DNA of 64,000 nt from Entomoplasma ellychniae. Lineage in GTDB: Bacteria; Bacillota_I; Bacilli_A; Mycoplasmatales; Mycoplasmataceae. The notes under the pieces were generated by a model. It saw only the letters and a program-made list of their open reading frames with translations. It did no database searches and was not told the origin of the DNA. Made by a program: the position numbers and the translations under genes. The stretch lies in contig NZ_PHND01000001.1 of the NCBI RefSeq assembly GCF_002930155.1, positions 620,001 to 684,000 on the forward strand, read 5' to 3'. This document shows, piece after piece, positions 52,529 through 63,483 of this stretch. The number at the start of each line of letters is the position of its first letter. The first letter of the stretch is position 1.

Positions 52529-53097
52529 AAACAAGAATACTTATTGGTAAAACAGTTAATAAATAAAATGAAAAATATAATAGAAAGTAGAAAAACACAA
52601 ATAATAATAAGTCAAGTAAAAAACCGCTAAAAATTCCAAGTGAAGAAGCGCCCCCGGCTATGCCTAATCAAAAAAAAGCATTTTTAAATCACAACTTAAG
52701 ATTATCTAATAATATTATGATTGACAAGAAAATAGATCATTTATTATATTTTAATTCATTTTTAAAAAGACTGTTATAAGTTTTTCTATTAAGCATTATT
52801 GATCCAATTAATTGCCAAGAAATTGTATTTTTTCTGGATTTAAACTTTTATAAAAAGATGAAATCATAGCAAATATAAATATAAAAATTATTAAATTAAA
52901 ACCATAAAAAAATATTATAACTCCACAAATTGCGTTAATCATTCAATTATCATTTTCACTTAATTACCTTTTAAATAAAAATATATTTAAGAACAAAATT
53001 ATTATTATGCCAATCATAAAAATTATTTCAAATGAAAATAATAATTTTAAATATCGAAACCTTTTCTGAATTACATCTTTTATTGTTATCTGCATTT
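52529..53097 (-). pseudogene. Broken multi-span membrane protein gene
   Basis: Reading the minus strand from an ATG gives MQITIKDVIQKRFRYLKLLF, then several hydrophobic segments (FFYGFNLIIFIFIFAMISSF; LGIFSGFFLDLLLFVFFYFL; LLTVLPISILVLIFTIGK). Stops and shifts lie in between. It was probably a membrane protein of about 190 residues, possibly a transporter permease or immunity protein. The family is unknown. Confidence 0.5.
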
Positions 53098-53410
53098 CTT
53101 AACTAAACCTTTCTTCAAAATTAATTGAATATTTTTTTAAAACTAGAAAATCTTAAATTTTCATTATTATTAACATTTTGAACTAAATATTTTGACAGTA
53201 TATCTTTTTTTGTTTTTGATAGAATATCTTGAATTTTTTTAAGTTGTTACTAATAAAAATGCTTTCTGTTTAGATTTATTTATTTTTTAGCATCATTGAA
53301 TTGTACGTTACTATAAAAAAAGACTTGTTAATTTCTAATTCGGTTTAAACAAATTTACTATAAATAATAAAACTATTAATGCAGCATATTTAAAAATTAA
53401 TAGTAATTAA
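53098..53410 (-). pseudogene. Decayed ORF upstream of the broken membrane protein
   Basis: A minus-strand stretch around 53138-53245 reads KKIQDILSKTKKDILSKYL, then VQNVNNNENLRFSSFKK. It is bounded by stops and lacks a start. It was probably the C-terminal part of a soluble gene preceding the membrane protein in an operon. The remaining bases up to the deoA stop show nothing recognisable. Confidence 0.35.
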
Positions 53411-54715
53411 TTATCTCATAATGCGGTAAATGTTCAAGATGCTACTGGGTTGGTCTATTATTTTGAAACTACTTTCAGCTCTTTTAATTCAGCTATCTTG
53501 TATATCAAAGTTAGTATATAAAGTCATTACAAGATCCCCTTTTTTAACTTGCTCAGCATCTTTTTTATTTAAATAAATGCCTGCAGCAAAATCAATTGTG
53601 TCTTCTTTTGTTTTTCTACCAGCTCCAAGATCCATGGAAATTAAACCAATTATTTCAGCATCTTGACTATCAACATAACCATCTCTTGATGCTAATATCT
53701 CAATTTTATGTTTTGTAGTAAAGTGATTATCATAATTTTCAATAACACTAAAATCTCCATGTTGTGCTTCAATAAAACGTTTTAAATATTTAGCAGCTTC
53801 ACCAGTTTTTAACTTATTTTTAACATCTAATATAGCTTCTTTAATATCGGTAAATAAACCAACATTAACAAGTGTAACCCCAGCAGCTGTTGTAACAACA
53901 TCAATTAAATCTTCAGGACCTTTACCTAATAATGTATCATAAGCTTCTTTAACTTCTAATGCATTTCCAATAGCTTTACCTAAGGGTTTATCCATATTTG
54001 AAAGAATAACAGAAACTTTTCTTCCATAACCTTCACCAATTGAAATCATTGTTTTAGCTAACTTTTCAGCTTCAGCAATATTTTTCATAAAAGCACCAGT
54101 TCCAACTTTAACATCTAATACTAAACTATCAGCTTCAATTGTTAACTTTTTTGACATGATTGATGCAGCAATTAAAGGAATTGAATCAACAGTCCCAGTC
54201 ACATCTCTTAATGCATACATTTTTTTATCAGCAGGAACAATATCATCTGATTGACCAACAAGTCCGATATGTGATTTTTTAATTACTTGAATAAATTCGT
54301 CTTTATTAAGTTCACTAGTTCAACCTGGACATGATTCTAATTTATCAATAGTCCCACCAGTTACACCAAGTCCACGCCCTGACATTTTACAAACATTAAC
54401 ACCATAACTTGCTAATATTGGTGAAAGAACTAAACTAGTTTTATCTCCAACCCCACCAGTTGAATGCTTATCAGCTTTTAATCCTTTAATTTCACTAACA
54501 TCATATACAAATCCAGATTCAACATAACTTTTTGTCAAATCAACAATTTCTTTATCACTCATACCATTAAATCAAATTGCCATTCCCATTGCTGACATTT
54601 GATAATCTTTAACATCATTTTTAACAAAACTATCAATTAGTCATTTAATTTCTTGTGTTGTTAATTGTTGTTTGTGTTTTTTCTTTTCAATCAAATTGTT
54701 AAATGTATATCCCAT
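53411..54715 (-). CDS. deoA: Pyrimidine-nucleoside phosphorylase
   Basis: This enzyme splits thymidine/uridine-type nucleosides with phosphate to (deoxy)ribose-1-phosphate. The 434-residue protein has [20 protein letters not shown] near residues 80-99, [18 protein letters not shown] near 113 and [14 protein letters not shown] near 190 (potassium/phosphate region). The C-terminal domain includes [14 protein letters not shown]. All are typical of family members of 430 residues. It reads away from pmm, with a 55-base shared promoter region. A short remnant of the same gene lies 1 kb downstream. Confidence 0.96.
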
Positions 54716-54770
54716 AATATTTCCTTTTCTTTCATAATTTAATAATATAATATAAAAAGACAGGAGAAGT
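54716..54770. promoter_or_regulatory. Divergent promoter region of deoA and pmm-deoC
   Basis: TATAAT at 54746-54751 and overlapping ATTATA-like sequence on the other strand serve both directions within 55 bases. ACAGGAG is the pmm ribosome site and AAAGGAA that of deoA. Confidence 0.5.
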
Positions 54771-56453
54771 ATGTTTTTTAATAAAGAAAATAAGATATAT
54801 CAAGAATGAATTAATGCTAAAAACATTGATCCAGAAGTGAAACAAGAATTAGAGAGTGCTGATGAATCAGAATTGTTTGCTACATTTGAAGGAATAGAAT
54901 TAGAATTTGGCACAGCAGGCATTAGAGGGATACTTGGTGCTGGACCAGGAAGATTTAACATTTACACTATTAAAAAAGTAACAATTGCTTATGCTAAATT
55001 ACTCATTAAAAACTATTCAAATGAATTATTAAAAGGGGTTGTAGTTGGTCATGATAATAGACACAATTCAAAAAGATTTGCCCAAGAAGTTGCAAATATA
55101 TTATCCAGTTTTAATATCAAAGCATATTTATTTAAAAACAACGATATGCAACCAACACCAGTTGTTTCATATGCAGTTAAACAATTAAAAGCTATTGGCG
55201 GAGTTGTGATTACAGCTTCACATAATCCAAAAGAATATAATGGTTATAAAATATATGATCCATTAGGATGCCAGTTGCAAGATGAACAGACAGCAATTAT
55301 TTCTGATTCGATGAATAAAATTGAAAACATTTTAAAATGAACATATTCGACTAAAAAAGAATTAATTGAAGTAGTTAATCAAAAAGTTATTGATGATTAT
55401 ATTGCTATGATTAAAAAGTTAGAATTTTATGATGATGTTGAATCAAAGAAAAATTTAACAATAGTGTTTAGTGCAGTTAATGGGACAGGTAGTGCATATA
55501 CACCATCAATATTAAGACAAAGCGGATATGAAGTGATTGAAGTGGAAGAACATGCTTTTGAAGATGAAACATTTTCAAATGTAATTAATCCCAATCCTGA
55601 ATTTGACCCTGCATGAGTTATACCCTTACAATATGGTAAACAATATAATGCTGATATTATCATTATGAATGACCCAGATGCTGATAGATTCGGAATGTTT
55701 GTTAAAGTTAATAATGAATTTATCAGAATGGATGGGAATAAAACCGGACCATTACTAATTGATTGAAAACTAGCTAATTTTAAAAGATTAAATAGAATAC
55801 CAACTAATCCAACATTATATTCAAGCTTTGTAACTAGTGATCTTGGAGATCGTGTTGCTAAAGAAAAATATGGTGTTAAGATAATTAAAACATTAACTGG
55901 TTTTAAGTGAATGGGGAGAGAAATAGCTAAAGAACCAATTAATGGATTACACTTTGTCTTTGCTTATGAAGAAAGTTATGGTTATGTGATTGATGATTCT
56001 ACTTTGGATAAAGACGGAATACAAGCATCTATTATGATTGCTGAAATGGCTTGATATTTTAAAAAACAAAATTTAACATTAGTAGATTATTTACACCAAA
56101 TATATGAAGAATTTGGTTATTACACAACTCAAACTTTAAATCTTAACTTTAAACCAGAAGAAAAGAAAACTAAGATTGATAAAATAATGAGCGATCTAAG
56201 AATCAAACCTTTAAAACAAATTGCAGGAATTAAAGTGATTAAAATTGATGATCATATTAAAGGACTGCATAATATGCCAGGTCAAGACCTTTTAAAGTAT
56301 TATTTACAAGATAAATCATGAGTTGCTGTTAGACCAAGTGGAACTGAACCTAAAATGAAAATTTATTTTGTTGTTGTTGGTCATGATGCAAAAGACTCTT
56401 CTGAGAAAACAATTAACATAATTAAAAGTATGAAAGAATACTTAAATATATAA
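54771..56453 (+). CDS. Phosphopentomutase-type phosphoglucomutase/phosphomannomutase
   Basis: This is a 560-residue alpha-D-phosphohexomutase. The substrate phosphate loop is FGTAGIRGI near residue 45, the phosphoserine loop ITASHNPKEYNGYK near 144-157, the metal loop NDPDADRFG near 300 and FAYEESYGYVIDDS near 398. The C-terminal phosphate loop is VRPSGTEPK near 522. Its place between deoA and deoC suggests it interconverts (deoxy)ribose-1- and -5-phosphate, standing in for DeoB, or handles hexose phosphates. It overlaps no neighbour; deoC starts 13 bases on. Confidence 0.93.
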
Positions 56454-56466
56454 AAAGGAATAAAAG

Positions 56467-57129
56467 ATGAATTTAAACAAATATATTGATCATACATTAT
56501 TAAAAGCAGATGCTACAAAAGCTGAAATTAAAAAACTTTGCGAAGAAGCTATCAAATATGAGTTTGCTACAATTTGTGTAAACACTACATGAACACAGTA
56601 TGCAAATGAGTTGTTAAAGAATAGTAAAGCTGAAATCACAAATGTGATTGGATTTCCTTTGGGTGCTTGTGATAGTAACACAAAAGCATTTGAAACTAAA
56701 CAAGCTATTAAATTTGGTGCTAGTGAAATTGATATGGTATTAAACATTGGTGCACTTAAAGATCAAAACTATGAATTAGTATTAAATGATATGAAAGCAG
56801 TTAAACAAGCAGCTGGTAAAAATATTGTTAAATGTATTATGGAGAATTGTTTATTAACTAAAGAACAAATCATTAAAGCATGTCAGTTAGCTATTGAAGC
56901 TGAGTTAGATTTTGTTAAAACTTCAACTGGTTTTTCTACAAGTGGAGCTACTATTGAAGATGTAAAGTTAATGAAAAAAATTGTTGGCAATGCTTGCAAA
57001 GTTAAAGCAGCTGGTGGAGTTAGAACTTATCATGATGCTATTGCAATGATTAATGCAGGTGCTGATCGCTTGGGAACTAGTGGTGGAGTTAATATTGTTA
57101 ATGGAAAAGAACACACTAATGGTTATTAA
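56467..57129 (+). CDS. deoC: Deoxyribose-phosphate aldolase
   Basis: DeoC ends deoxynucleoside breakdown by cleaving deoxyribose-5-phosphate to glyceraldehyde-3-phosphate and acetaldehyde. The 220-residue barrel has [48 protein letters not shown] with the Schiff-base lysine, and [13 protein letters not shown]. It is the core copy, in one unit with pmm and followed by a terminator. A diverged second copy lies at 44872. Confidence 0.96.
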
Positions 57130-57155
57130 AAAATAAAAACATAAAATTATAAAAG

Positions 57156-57186
57156 AAAAGGTGTATTTTGATTAAATGCACTTTTT
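57156..57186 (+). terminator. Terminator between deoC and the ribosomal operon
   Basis: A 13-bp stem with two G-T pairs (57156-57168 with 57174-57186) and a 5-base loop, ending in a T-run. Confidence 0.7.
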
Positions 57187-57188
57187 AT

Positions 57189-57217
57189 TTGACTTAATTT
57201 GGTGGGTTGTGTATAAT
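57189..57217 (+). promoter_or_regulatory. Promoter of the S10 ribosomal operon
   Basis: TTGACT and TATAAT separated by 17 bases, with TG-like GTG before the -10. This is a near-consensus, strong vegetative promoter. The leader to rpsJ is about 70 bases. Confidence 0.85.
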
Positions 57218-57294
57218 ATTTTAGCATGTATGTTTTGTATGCACAATTACAACACACTCATAGGAGTTGTAGATAAAAACAAATGGAGGTTATG

Positions 57295-57603
57295 ATGGCA
57301 GAACAAAAAATGAGAATTAAATTAAAAGGTTATGATCATACAATTGTAGATCAAAGCATTTTAAAAATTATCGAAGCTGCTGAAGGAACTGGGGCAAAAG
57401 TCAGAGGACCAATCCCATTACCAACAGACAAACAAGTGATTACTATTTTAAGAGCTGTTCACAAATATAAAGATTCACGTGAACAATTTGAAATGAGAAC
57501 CCACAAAAGATTATTAGAGATTTTAAATCCAACACCAACTACAATGGACATTTTAAAAAGAGTTCAATTACCAAGTGGTGTAGAGATCGAAATCAAACTT
57601 TAA
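57295..57603 (+). CDS. rpsJ: 30S ribosomal protein S10
   Basis: S10 sits in the 30S head and also binds NusB in antitermination. The 102-residue protein has [27 protein letters not shown] and the RTHKRLLEI signature near 70 with [15 protein letters not shown] start at the third of three in-frame ATGs because GGAGG lies 5 bases before it and the resulting length is standard. It is the first gene of the S10 operon. Confidence 0.96.
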   Translation: MAEQKMRIKLKGYDHTIVDQSILKIIEAAEGTGAKVRGPIPLPTDKQVITILRAVHKYKDSREQFEMRTHKRLLEILNPTPTTMDILKRVQLPSGVEIEIKL

Positions 57604-57690
57604 AAAAGCAAACAAAACACAAATCATATTTTAGACAAGTTAACGAAATATACATGACTCATCAAAATACAAATATAAGGAGATATAAAG

Positions 57691-58461
57691 ATGAAAGGAA
57701 TCTTAGGACGTAAAGTTGAAATGACTCAAGTTTTTACAACTAATGGTAAATTAATACCAGTAACTGTTATTGAAGTTCAACAAAACACTATTCTACAAGT
57801 TAAAACTCTTGAATCAAATGGATATAATGCTACTCAATTAGGAGTATTTGACAAAAGAGAAAACTTAGTAAACAAACCTGACTTAGGACAATTCAAAAAA
57901 GCTAATTCAGTTCCTAAGCGCTTCGTAAAAGAGATCAGAAACATGGGAGGATATGAAGTTGGAAGTCAAATTACAGCTTCAGATGTTTTCCAAACTGGTC
58001 AATACGTTGACGTTACTGGAATATCAAAAGGTAAAGGATTTGCTGGAGCAATTAAAAGACATAATTACTCAAGAGGTCCTATGGCTCATGGATCAGGATA
58101 CCACAGAGGTATTGGTTCAATGGGAGCAATTATTAACCGTATTTTTAAATCAAAAAAAATGGCTGGGCACATGGGTGATGCAAAACGCACAATCCAAAAT
58201 CTAGAAGTTATTTCAATTAATAACAATATAGTAATGGTAAAAGGATCAATTCCTGGGCCAAATAAAGCTTATGTAATTATTAAAGAAAATGTTAAAGGAT
58301 TAAAATCTGCTGAAGCAGCTAAGTTATTAGTAAGAAATACTAAACCAGCTGTTGAAGCAAAAGTTGAAAAAGTAGTTGAGGTTGAAGTAGCACCTGTGGT
58401 TGCTGATGCAGTTCAAGAAACTGTTATTATTGAAACTCCAACTGAAGAGGCAGGAGAATAA
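57691..58461 (+). CDS. rplC: 50S ribosomal protein L3, with C-terminal extension
   Basis: L3 is an early assembly protein near the peptidyl-transferase centre. It starts [14 protein letters not shown]. The L3 signature lies in [20 protein letters not shown] near 110, and the loop [13 protein letters not shown] reaches the active site. The protein is 256 residues, about 45 longer than usual. The added end is an Ala/Val/Glu-rich acidic tail ([17 protein letters not shown]). The extension is in frame and intact. Confidence 0.95.
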   Translation: MKGILGRKVEMTQVFTTNGKLIPVTVIEVQQNTILQVKTLESNGYNATQLGVFDKRENLVNKPDLGQFKKANSVPKRFVKEIRNMGGYEVGSQITASDVFQTGQYVDVTGISKGKGFAGAIKRHNYSRGPMAHGSGYHRGIGSMGAIINRIFKSKKMAGHMGDAKRTIQNLEVISINNNIVMVKGSIPGPNKAYVIIKENVKGLKSAEAAKLLVRNTKPAVEAKVEKVVEVEVAPVVADAVQETVIIETPTEEAGE

Positions 58462-58463
58462 TC

Positions 58464-59090
58464 ATGGAATTAAAAGTATTAAATGTCCAAGGGCAAGAAG
58501 TTAAATCAATTTCATTATCAGATTCTGTTTGAGGTGTAGAACCTCATCAACAAGCAATATTTGACACAGTAATTTCACAACAAGCTGCTTTAAGACAAGG
58601 AACTAAAAAAACTAAAACTCGTGCAGAAGTGCGTGGTGGTGGTAAAAAACCTTGAAGACAAAAAGGAACTGGTCGTGCTCGTCAAGGGTCAATTAGAGCA
58701 CCTCATTGAAGAGGTGGGGGAGTTACTTTTGGTCCAACCCCGGATATTAACTATAAAAAATCAGTTAATAAAAAAGTTAGAGCGTTAGCTTTTAAATCAG
58801 CTTTATCAATTAAAGCTGCTGAACAAAATATTGTGATTATTGATAAATTTGAATTTACTAAACCATCTACAAAAGAGATGATTAGTACAATGAAAAATTT
58901 AAAAGTTGAAGATCAAAAAATATTAGTTGTAACTAAAGAAAATGATGAATTATTAATTAAATCATCAAGTAACATTGCTGGTATTAAAACAATACCTTCA
59001 ATTAAATTAAATGTTTATGACATATTAAATGCTCATAAATTAGTTATGACAGAAGAAGCTGTATTAGCAGTTGAGGAGGTATATTCATAA
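58464..59090 (+). CDS. rplD: 50S ribosomal protein L4
   Basis: L4 lines the peptide exit tunnel and in many bacteria autoregulates this operon. The 208-residue protein includes the extended loop [35 protein letters not shown] near 45-80 and the C-terminal globular part [16 protein letters not shown]. Three Trp codons are TGA, which truncates the gene under the standard code. It is 2 bases after rplC and overlaps rplW by one base. Confidence 0.95.
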
Positions 59091-59374
59091 TGCATTTAAC
59101 AGAAGTTATTCAAAAACCTGTGTTGACCGAAAAATCATTTGTAGGTCATGCTAATGGTGTATATACTTTCTTAGTTAATAAAAAAGCTAACAAAGTACAA
59201 ATTAAAAAAACATTTGAACAAATCTTTGAAGTTAAAGTTGAATCAGTGAGAACTATGAACTATGATGGTAAAGAAAAAAGAATGGGAAAATTTGCTGGAA
59301 AAACAAATAATTATAAAAAAGCGATCATCACTTTAAAAGAAGGTGAATCACTAGATTTACTAAACGATTTATAG
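59090..59374 (+). CDS. rplW: 50S ribosomal protein L23
   Basis: L23 lies at the exit of the tunnel and docks trigger factor and SRP. The 94-residue protein shows [12 protein letters not shown] near residue 5, [22 protein letters not shown], and a basic loop [23 protein letters not shown]. It has no lesions and is translationally coupled to rplD. Confidence 0.95.
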   Translation: MHLTEVIQKPVLTEKSFVGHANGVYTFLVNKKANKVQIKKTFEQIFEVKVESVRTMNYDGKEKRMGKFAGKTNNYKKAIITLKEGESLDLLNDL

Positions 59375-59440
59375 AAAACACTTAAACCCATAAGTGAGCA
59401 TATTGTAAATCAATATTAAAAAGCTATAGGAAGGGATATT

Positions 59441-60286
59441 ATGGCATTAAAAAAATATAAACCTACGACAAATGGTCGTAGAAATATGACAACTATTGAT
59501 TATAAGGCTACTTTAACAACAAGTACACCTGAAAAATCATTGTTGGCTGCTAAAAGTTCTAAAGCCGGACGTAATAACCGTGGAGTTATAACAACACGTC
59601 ACAAAGGTGGGGGACATAAACAAAAATACAGAATTATTGATTTCAAACGTAACAAAAGAGAAATTATTGGAACTATTACTACAATTGAATATGATCCAAA
59701 TAGAAATGCTTTTATTTGTTTAATTAATTATATAGATGGAGAAAAACGTTATGTCTTATTTGCAAAAGGAATGAAAGTAGGAATGAATGTTGTTGCTTCT
59801 GAAAACGCAGATATTAAAGTTGGAAACGCTGCTCCATTAAAAAATATACCTGAAGGGACTTTGGTTCACAATGTTGAATTAAAACCTGGTAAAGGTGGGC
59901 AAATGGCTAGAAGTGCTGGTACTTCAGTACAAATTCTTGGAAAAGATGATGATGGTAAATATGTAACTTTACGTTTAACATCAGGTGAAGTAAGAAAAGT
60001 TTTAGCTGATTGTTATGCAACAGTTGGAGAAGTTGGAAATGAAGAATACAACTTAGTTAACTGAGGTAAAGCTGGGCGTAACAGATGAAGAGGAATTCGC
60101 CCAACAGTTCGTGGTTCAGTTATGAACCCCAACGATCACCCACATGGGGGAGGGGAAGGACGTACTCCAATTGGACGTAAAAATCCTGTAACTCCATGAG
60201 GTAAAGCAGCACTTGGTGTTAAAACTCGTAATACTAAAAAATCAAGTGAGAAATTAATTGTAAGAAAGCGTAATGCTAAGAAATAG
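59441..60286 (+). CDS. rplB: 50S ribosomal protein L2
   Basis: L2 is needed for subunit joining and peptidyl transfer. The 281-residue protein contains [14 protein letters not shown], the RNA-binding [18 protein letters not shown] near 45-62, and the C-terminal [29 protein letters not shown] with the conserved histidine near 230. TGA-coded Trp near residue 208 splits it under the standard code. Confidence 0.97.
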
Positions 60287-60302
60287 GGAAGGAGAATAGT
60301 AT

Positions 60303-60566
60303 ATGTCAAGATCATTAAAAAAAGGGCCTTTTGCAGACGAATATTTATTTAAAAAAGTTGCTGTTTCAAAAGAAAATGAAGTTATAAAAACTTGATCACG
60401 TAGATCAACTATTTTCCCTGATTTCATCGGTAAAACTTTCGGAGTTTACAATGGTAAAGAATTTATACCCGTATATATAACTGAAGATATGGTTGGCCAC
60501 AAATTAGGTGAATTTGCTCCAACAAGAAAATTCGGTGGTCACGGTGATGATAAAGGTAAAAAATAG
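60303..60566 (+). CDS. rpsS: 30S ribosomal protein S19
   Basis: S19 forms part of the 30S head with S13. The 87-residue protein has [19 protein letters not shown] and [19 protein letters not shown]. The signature [30 protein letters not shown] is cited here as its short cores [12 protein letters not shown] and [11 protein letters not shown]. One Trp is TGA, so a standard-code caller misses most of it. It has an AAGGAG site. Confidence 0.96.
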
Positions 60567-60587
60567 GAAAGGGATAGGAATTAAAAA

Positions 60588-60926
60588 ATGGAAGCAAAAG
60601 CTTATTTAAATATGATTCGTATCTCTCCTAGAAAAGCTAGATTAGTAGTAGATACAATCAGAACAAAACCAGTAGCACAAGCAATTGCTATGCTACACAA
60701 TACTGATAAAAGAAGTGCTGAACCAATTTTAAAATTATTAAATTCAGCAATTGCTAATGCAGTAAACAATAACGGAATGGATGCTGACAAATTATTTGTT
60801 AAAACTGTTTATGTTAATGAAGGTCCAACTCTAAAACGTTTTAGACCAAGAGCTCATGGTAGAGCTTATGAAATTTTAAAAAGAACATCACATATTACAA
60901 TTATTGTAAGTGATGAAAGAAACTAG
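60588..60926 (+). CDS. rplV: 50S ribosomal protein L22
   Basis: L22 lines the tunnel constriction with L4. The 112-residue protein has [20 protein letters not shown] near residue 5, [15 protein letters not shown] near 52, and the tunnel hairpin and signature [15 protein letters not shown] near 85. Complete, normal length, 21 bases after rpsS. Confidence 0.96.
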   Translation: MEAKAYLNMIRISPRKARLVVDTIRTKPVAQAIAMLHNTDKRSAEPILKLLNSAIANAVNNNGMDADKLFVKTVYVNEGPTLKRFRPRAHGRAYEILKRTSHITIIVSDERN

Positions 60927-60944
60927 AAAGGGCGAGTAGAAGTT

Positions 60945-61655
60945 ATGGGACAAAAAGTATCACCTAATGTTTTACGTTTAGGAATCGTTAGAGAATGAGA
61001 AGACACATGATATGCAGAAAAAGATCAATATGTTAAATGATTGAATCAAGATATCGCAATTCGTGAAACTGTAGTTAAGTTATTAAAAGATGCTGCAGTT
61101 GCAAAAGTTAAAATCGAAAGAATTGCCTCATCAATTATTTTGGTTATATCATCAGCTCGTCCAGCAATAGTGTTAGGGCAAGAAGGAAAAAACATTGAGA
61201 GTATTGTTTTAGCTGTTAAAAAAGCTATTAAAGATAGAAAAGTTAAAGTTGAAGTTAAAGTTGTTGAAATTAAAAACCCTGATACTGACGCTACACTAGT
61301 TGCAAGATGAATTGGTGAACAAATTACAAATCGTGCTTCTTTTAGAACAGTGCAAAAAGCTGCAATAAGAAGAGCATTAAAAGCAGGAGTTAAAGGAATT
61401 AAAACTTCTGTTAGTGGACGTCTAGGTGGAGTTGAAATGGCTCGTACTGAAGGATATATAGAAGGTTCAGTTCCTTTGTCAACTCTAAGAGCTGATATTG
61501 ATTATGCTTTATATGAAGCACCAACTACATATGGACAAATTGGAGTTAAAGTTTGAATTAACCATGGTGAAGTTATTGGAGGTCAAAGACCAACATATGC
61601 TAACGAGTTTAGAAAAGACTTTAATAGAAGACCTAATAAAGGGGGAAGAAAATAA
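60945..61655 (+). CDS. rpsC: 30S ribosomal protein S3
   Basis: S3 lines the mRNA entry channel and helps unwind mRNA. The 236-residue protein has [18 protein letters not shown] at its start, a KH domain with [11 protein letters not shown] near 82 and the C-terminal domain with [18 protein letters not shown] near 148-165 and [16 protein letters not shown]. Five Trp codons are TGA. It overlaps rplP by one base. Confidence 0.96.
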
Positions 61656-62068
61656 TGTTGTTACCAAAAAGAACAAAATATCGTAAACCCCACAAAGTTA
61701 GTTTTAAAGGAAAAGCAAAAGGTGCTAAAACAATTGATTTTGGTGATTATGGATTAATGTCTCTTGATGGAGCTTGAATTGATAACCGTCAAATTGAAGC
61801 AGCTCGTATTGCCATGACTCGTTTTATGAAACGTGATGGTAAAGTTTGAATGAGAATTTTTCCACATATTTCAATGTCAAAAAAGCCAGCTGAAGTTAGA
61901 ATGGGATCTGGAAAAGGAAACCCTGAAAAGTGAGTAGCTGTTGTTAAAGAAGGAACTATTATGTTTGAAATTGCTGGAGTAAACGAAGAAACTGCAAGAG
62001 AAGCTTTGCGTTTAGCAATGCATAAACTTCCAGTTCGTTGCAAATTCGTTAAGAGAGGTGAAGAGTAA
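61655..62068 (+). CDS. rplP: 50S ribosomal protein L16
   Basis: L16 contacts tRNA near the A site and peptidyl-transferase centre. The 137-residue protein has [19 protein letters not shown], the signature [17 protein letters not shown] near 84-100 and the end [18 protein letters not shown]. Several TGA codons make it invisible to a standard-code search. It overlaps both neighbours by single bases. Confidence 0.96.
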
Positions 62069-62484
62069 TGGCTAATAAATTAATGGACGAAACAAGAGCA
62101 TTATCAACAAGTGAATTACTTGAAAAAAACGAAGCTAAAAAAGCTGAGTTATTCGCTCTTAAATTTCAAGCTGCTGTTGGTAGCTTAGAACAAACTCACC
62201 AAATTAAAATTATCAAAAAAGAAATTGCAAGAATTCAATTAGTATTATCTGAAAAAGCAAAAGCTGGAGAAAATGTTAATACAAAAGTGAAAACTGATTA
62301 CAGTAAAGCTGTTCAAGAAGCAGAAAAATCTGGAAAAGAAGTTAGAGCTAAACAACGTAAAATGATTGAAGAATTACAAGCACAATATGAAGGTGGAGTA
62401 AATGGTGAAGAAGACGCTATTGCTGCTGCAATGAATAGTGCTGAAGAAGAACAAATAAACTCGCCTGAAGGAGAAACAAAATAA
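62068..62484 (+). CDS. rpmC: 50S ribosomal protein L29 with long C-terminal extension
   Basis: The first 65 residues are a normal L29 ([40 protein letters not shown]). They form two helices at the tunnel exit beside L23. A further 70 residues follow: a charged helix ([20 protein letters not shown]) and an acidic tail ending [13 protein letters not shown]. The total of 138 is about twice the usual length. The frame is clean up to the one-base overlap with rpsQ. The tail's role is unknown; its place near the exit could affect chaperone or SRP docking. Confidence 0.93.
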   Translation: MANKLMDETRALSTSELLEKNEAKKAELFALKFQAAVGSLEQTHQIKIIKKEIARIQLVLSEKAKAGENVNTKVKTDYSKAVQEAEKSGKEVRAKQRKMIEELQAQYEGGVNGEEDAIAAAMNSAEEEQINSPEGETK

Positions 62485-62741
62485 TGGAAAGAAATAGTAG
62501 AAAAATACTAGTTGGTAAAGTTGTATCTGACAAGATGGAAAAAACAATTACTGTATTAGTTGAAACTTACAAAAACCACCCAATTTATAAAAAACGTGTT
62601 AAATATTCTAAAAAATATAAAGCTCATGATGAACAACAAATTGCTGCAATAGGTGATAAAGTTCAAATTATGGAAACACGTCCTCTTTCAAAAACAAAAA
62701 ACTTTAGATTAGTTAAAATTGTAGAAAAAGCAGTTTTATAG
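62484..62741 (+). CDS. rpsQ: 30S ribosomal protein S17
   Basis: S17 is an early 30S assembly protein with an OB fold. The 85-residue protein has [38 protein letters not shown] and the signature [20 protein letters not shown] near 52-71. Complete and normal in length, translationally coupled to rpmC. Confidence 0.96.
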   Translation: MERNSRKILVGKVVSDKMEKTITVLVETYKNHPIYKKRVKYSKKYKAHDEQQIAAIGDKVQIMETRPLSKTKNFRLVKIVEKAVL

Positions 62742-62754
62742 AAGGTACACAGAA

Positions 62755-63123
62755 ATGATTCAAACATTATCAAAATTAAAAGTAGCTGACAATTCGGGTG
62801 CTAAAGAAGTCCGTGTTATTCGTAATCTAGGTGGATCTGTTAGAAAGTTTACAGGTATTGGAGACATTATAGTTTGTTCAATTCAATCAGCAGCACCTGG
62901 CGGGGCTGTTAAAAAAGGTCAAGTTGTTAAAGCAGTTATCGTAAGAACTAAAAGAGAATTAAGAAGAGATGATGGAACTTACATTAGATTTTCTGAAAAT
63001 GCTGTAGTTATTATTAAAGATGACAAATCACCACGTGGAACTCGTATTTTCGGTCCAATTGCACGTGAAATAAAAGAAGCTGGTTTTGTTAAAATTGCAT
63101 CACTAGCTCCAGAAGTATTATAG
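62755..63123 (+). CDS. rplN: 50S ribosomal protein L14
   Basis: L14 contributes to an intersubunit bridge. The 122-residue protein reads [20 protein letters not shown], with the signature [20 protein letters not shown] near 43-62 and [18 protein letters not shown] near 97. It is highly conserved, with no lesions. Confidence 0.97.
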   Translation: MIQTLSKLKVADNSGAKEVRVIRNLGGSVRKFTGIGDIIVCSIQSAAPGGAVKKGQVVKAVIVRTKRELRRDDGTYIRFSENAVVIIKDDKSPRGTRIFGPIAREIKEAGFVKIASLAPEVL

Positions 63124-63135
63124 GGGGAACTAGAA

Positions 63136-63465
63136 ATGAACAAATCAAAAATCTTAGTTGGTGACGTAGTTAAAGTTATTGCTGGTTCTCACAAAGGTGA
63201 AATCGGGCCAGTCACAAGTATATCAAAAGACAAAAGGACAGTTTCTGTTCAAGGAATTGATGTTGTTAAACATGTTAAACCTTCACAAACTGATCAAGAA
63301 GGTGGGATTAAACAAATTCCTGCTAACATCAATATATCAAACATCGCATTACAAGATCCGAAAAATAAAGAAAGAATATCAAAAATCGGTTATAAAATTG
63401 AAAATGGTAAAAAAATTAGATTAGCTAAAGCTTCTAAATCACCTTTAAAAAAAGCCGGAAAATAA
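63136..63465 (+). CDS. rplX: 50S ribosomal protein L24
   Basis: L24 starts 50S assembly. The 109-residue protein contains the KOW motif GDVVKVIAGSHKGEIGPV near residue 8-25, VKHVKPSQTDQEGGI near 52 and the NIALQDPKNKERISKIGYK end. Complete, 12 bases after rplN. Confidence 0.96.
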   Translation: MNKSKILVGDVVKVIAGSHKGEIGPVTSISKDKRTVSVQGIDVVKHVKPSQTDQEGGIKQIPANINISNIALQDPKNKERISKIGYKIENGKKIRLAKASKSPLKKAGK

Positions 63466-63483
63466 GAAAGGAATAGATTTAAT

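Noticed and set aside
32041-53410. CRISPR array or repeat-spacer structure in the island
   Set aside because: No regularly spaced direct repeats of suitable length were seen; only IS ends and deo-gene duplicates repeat.
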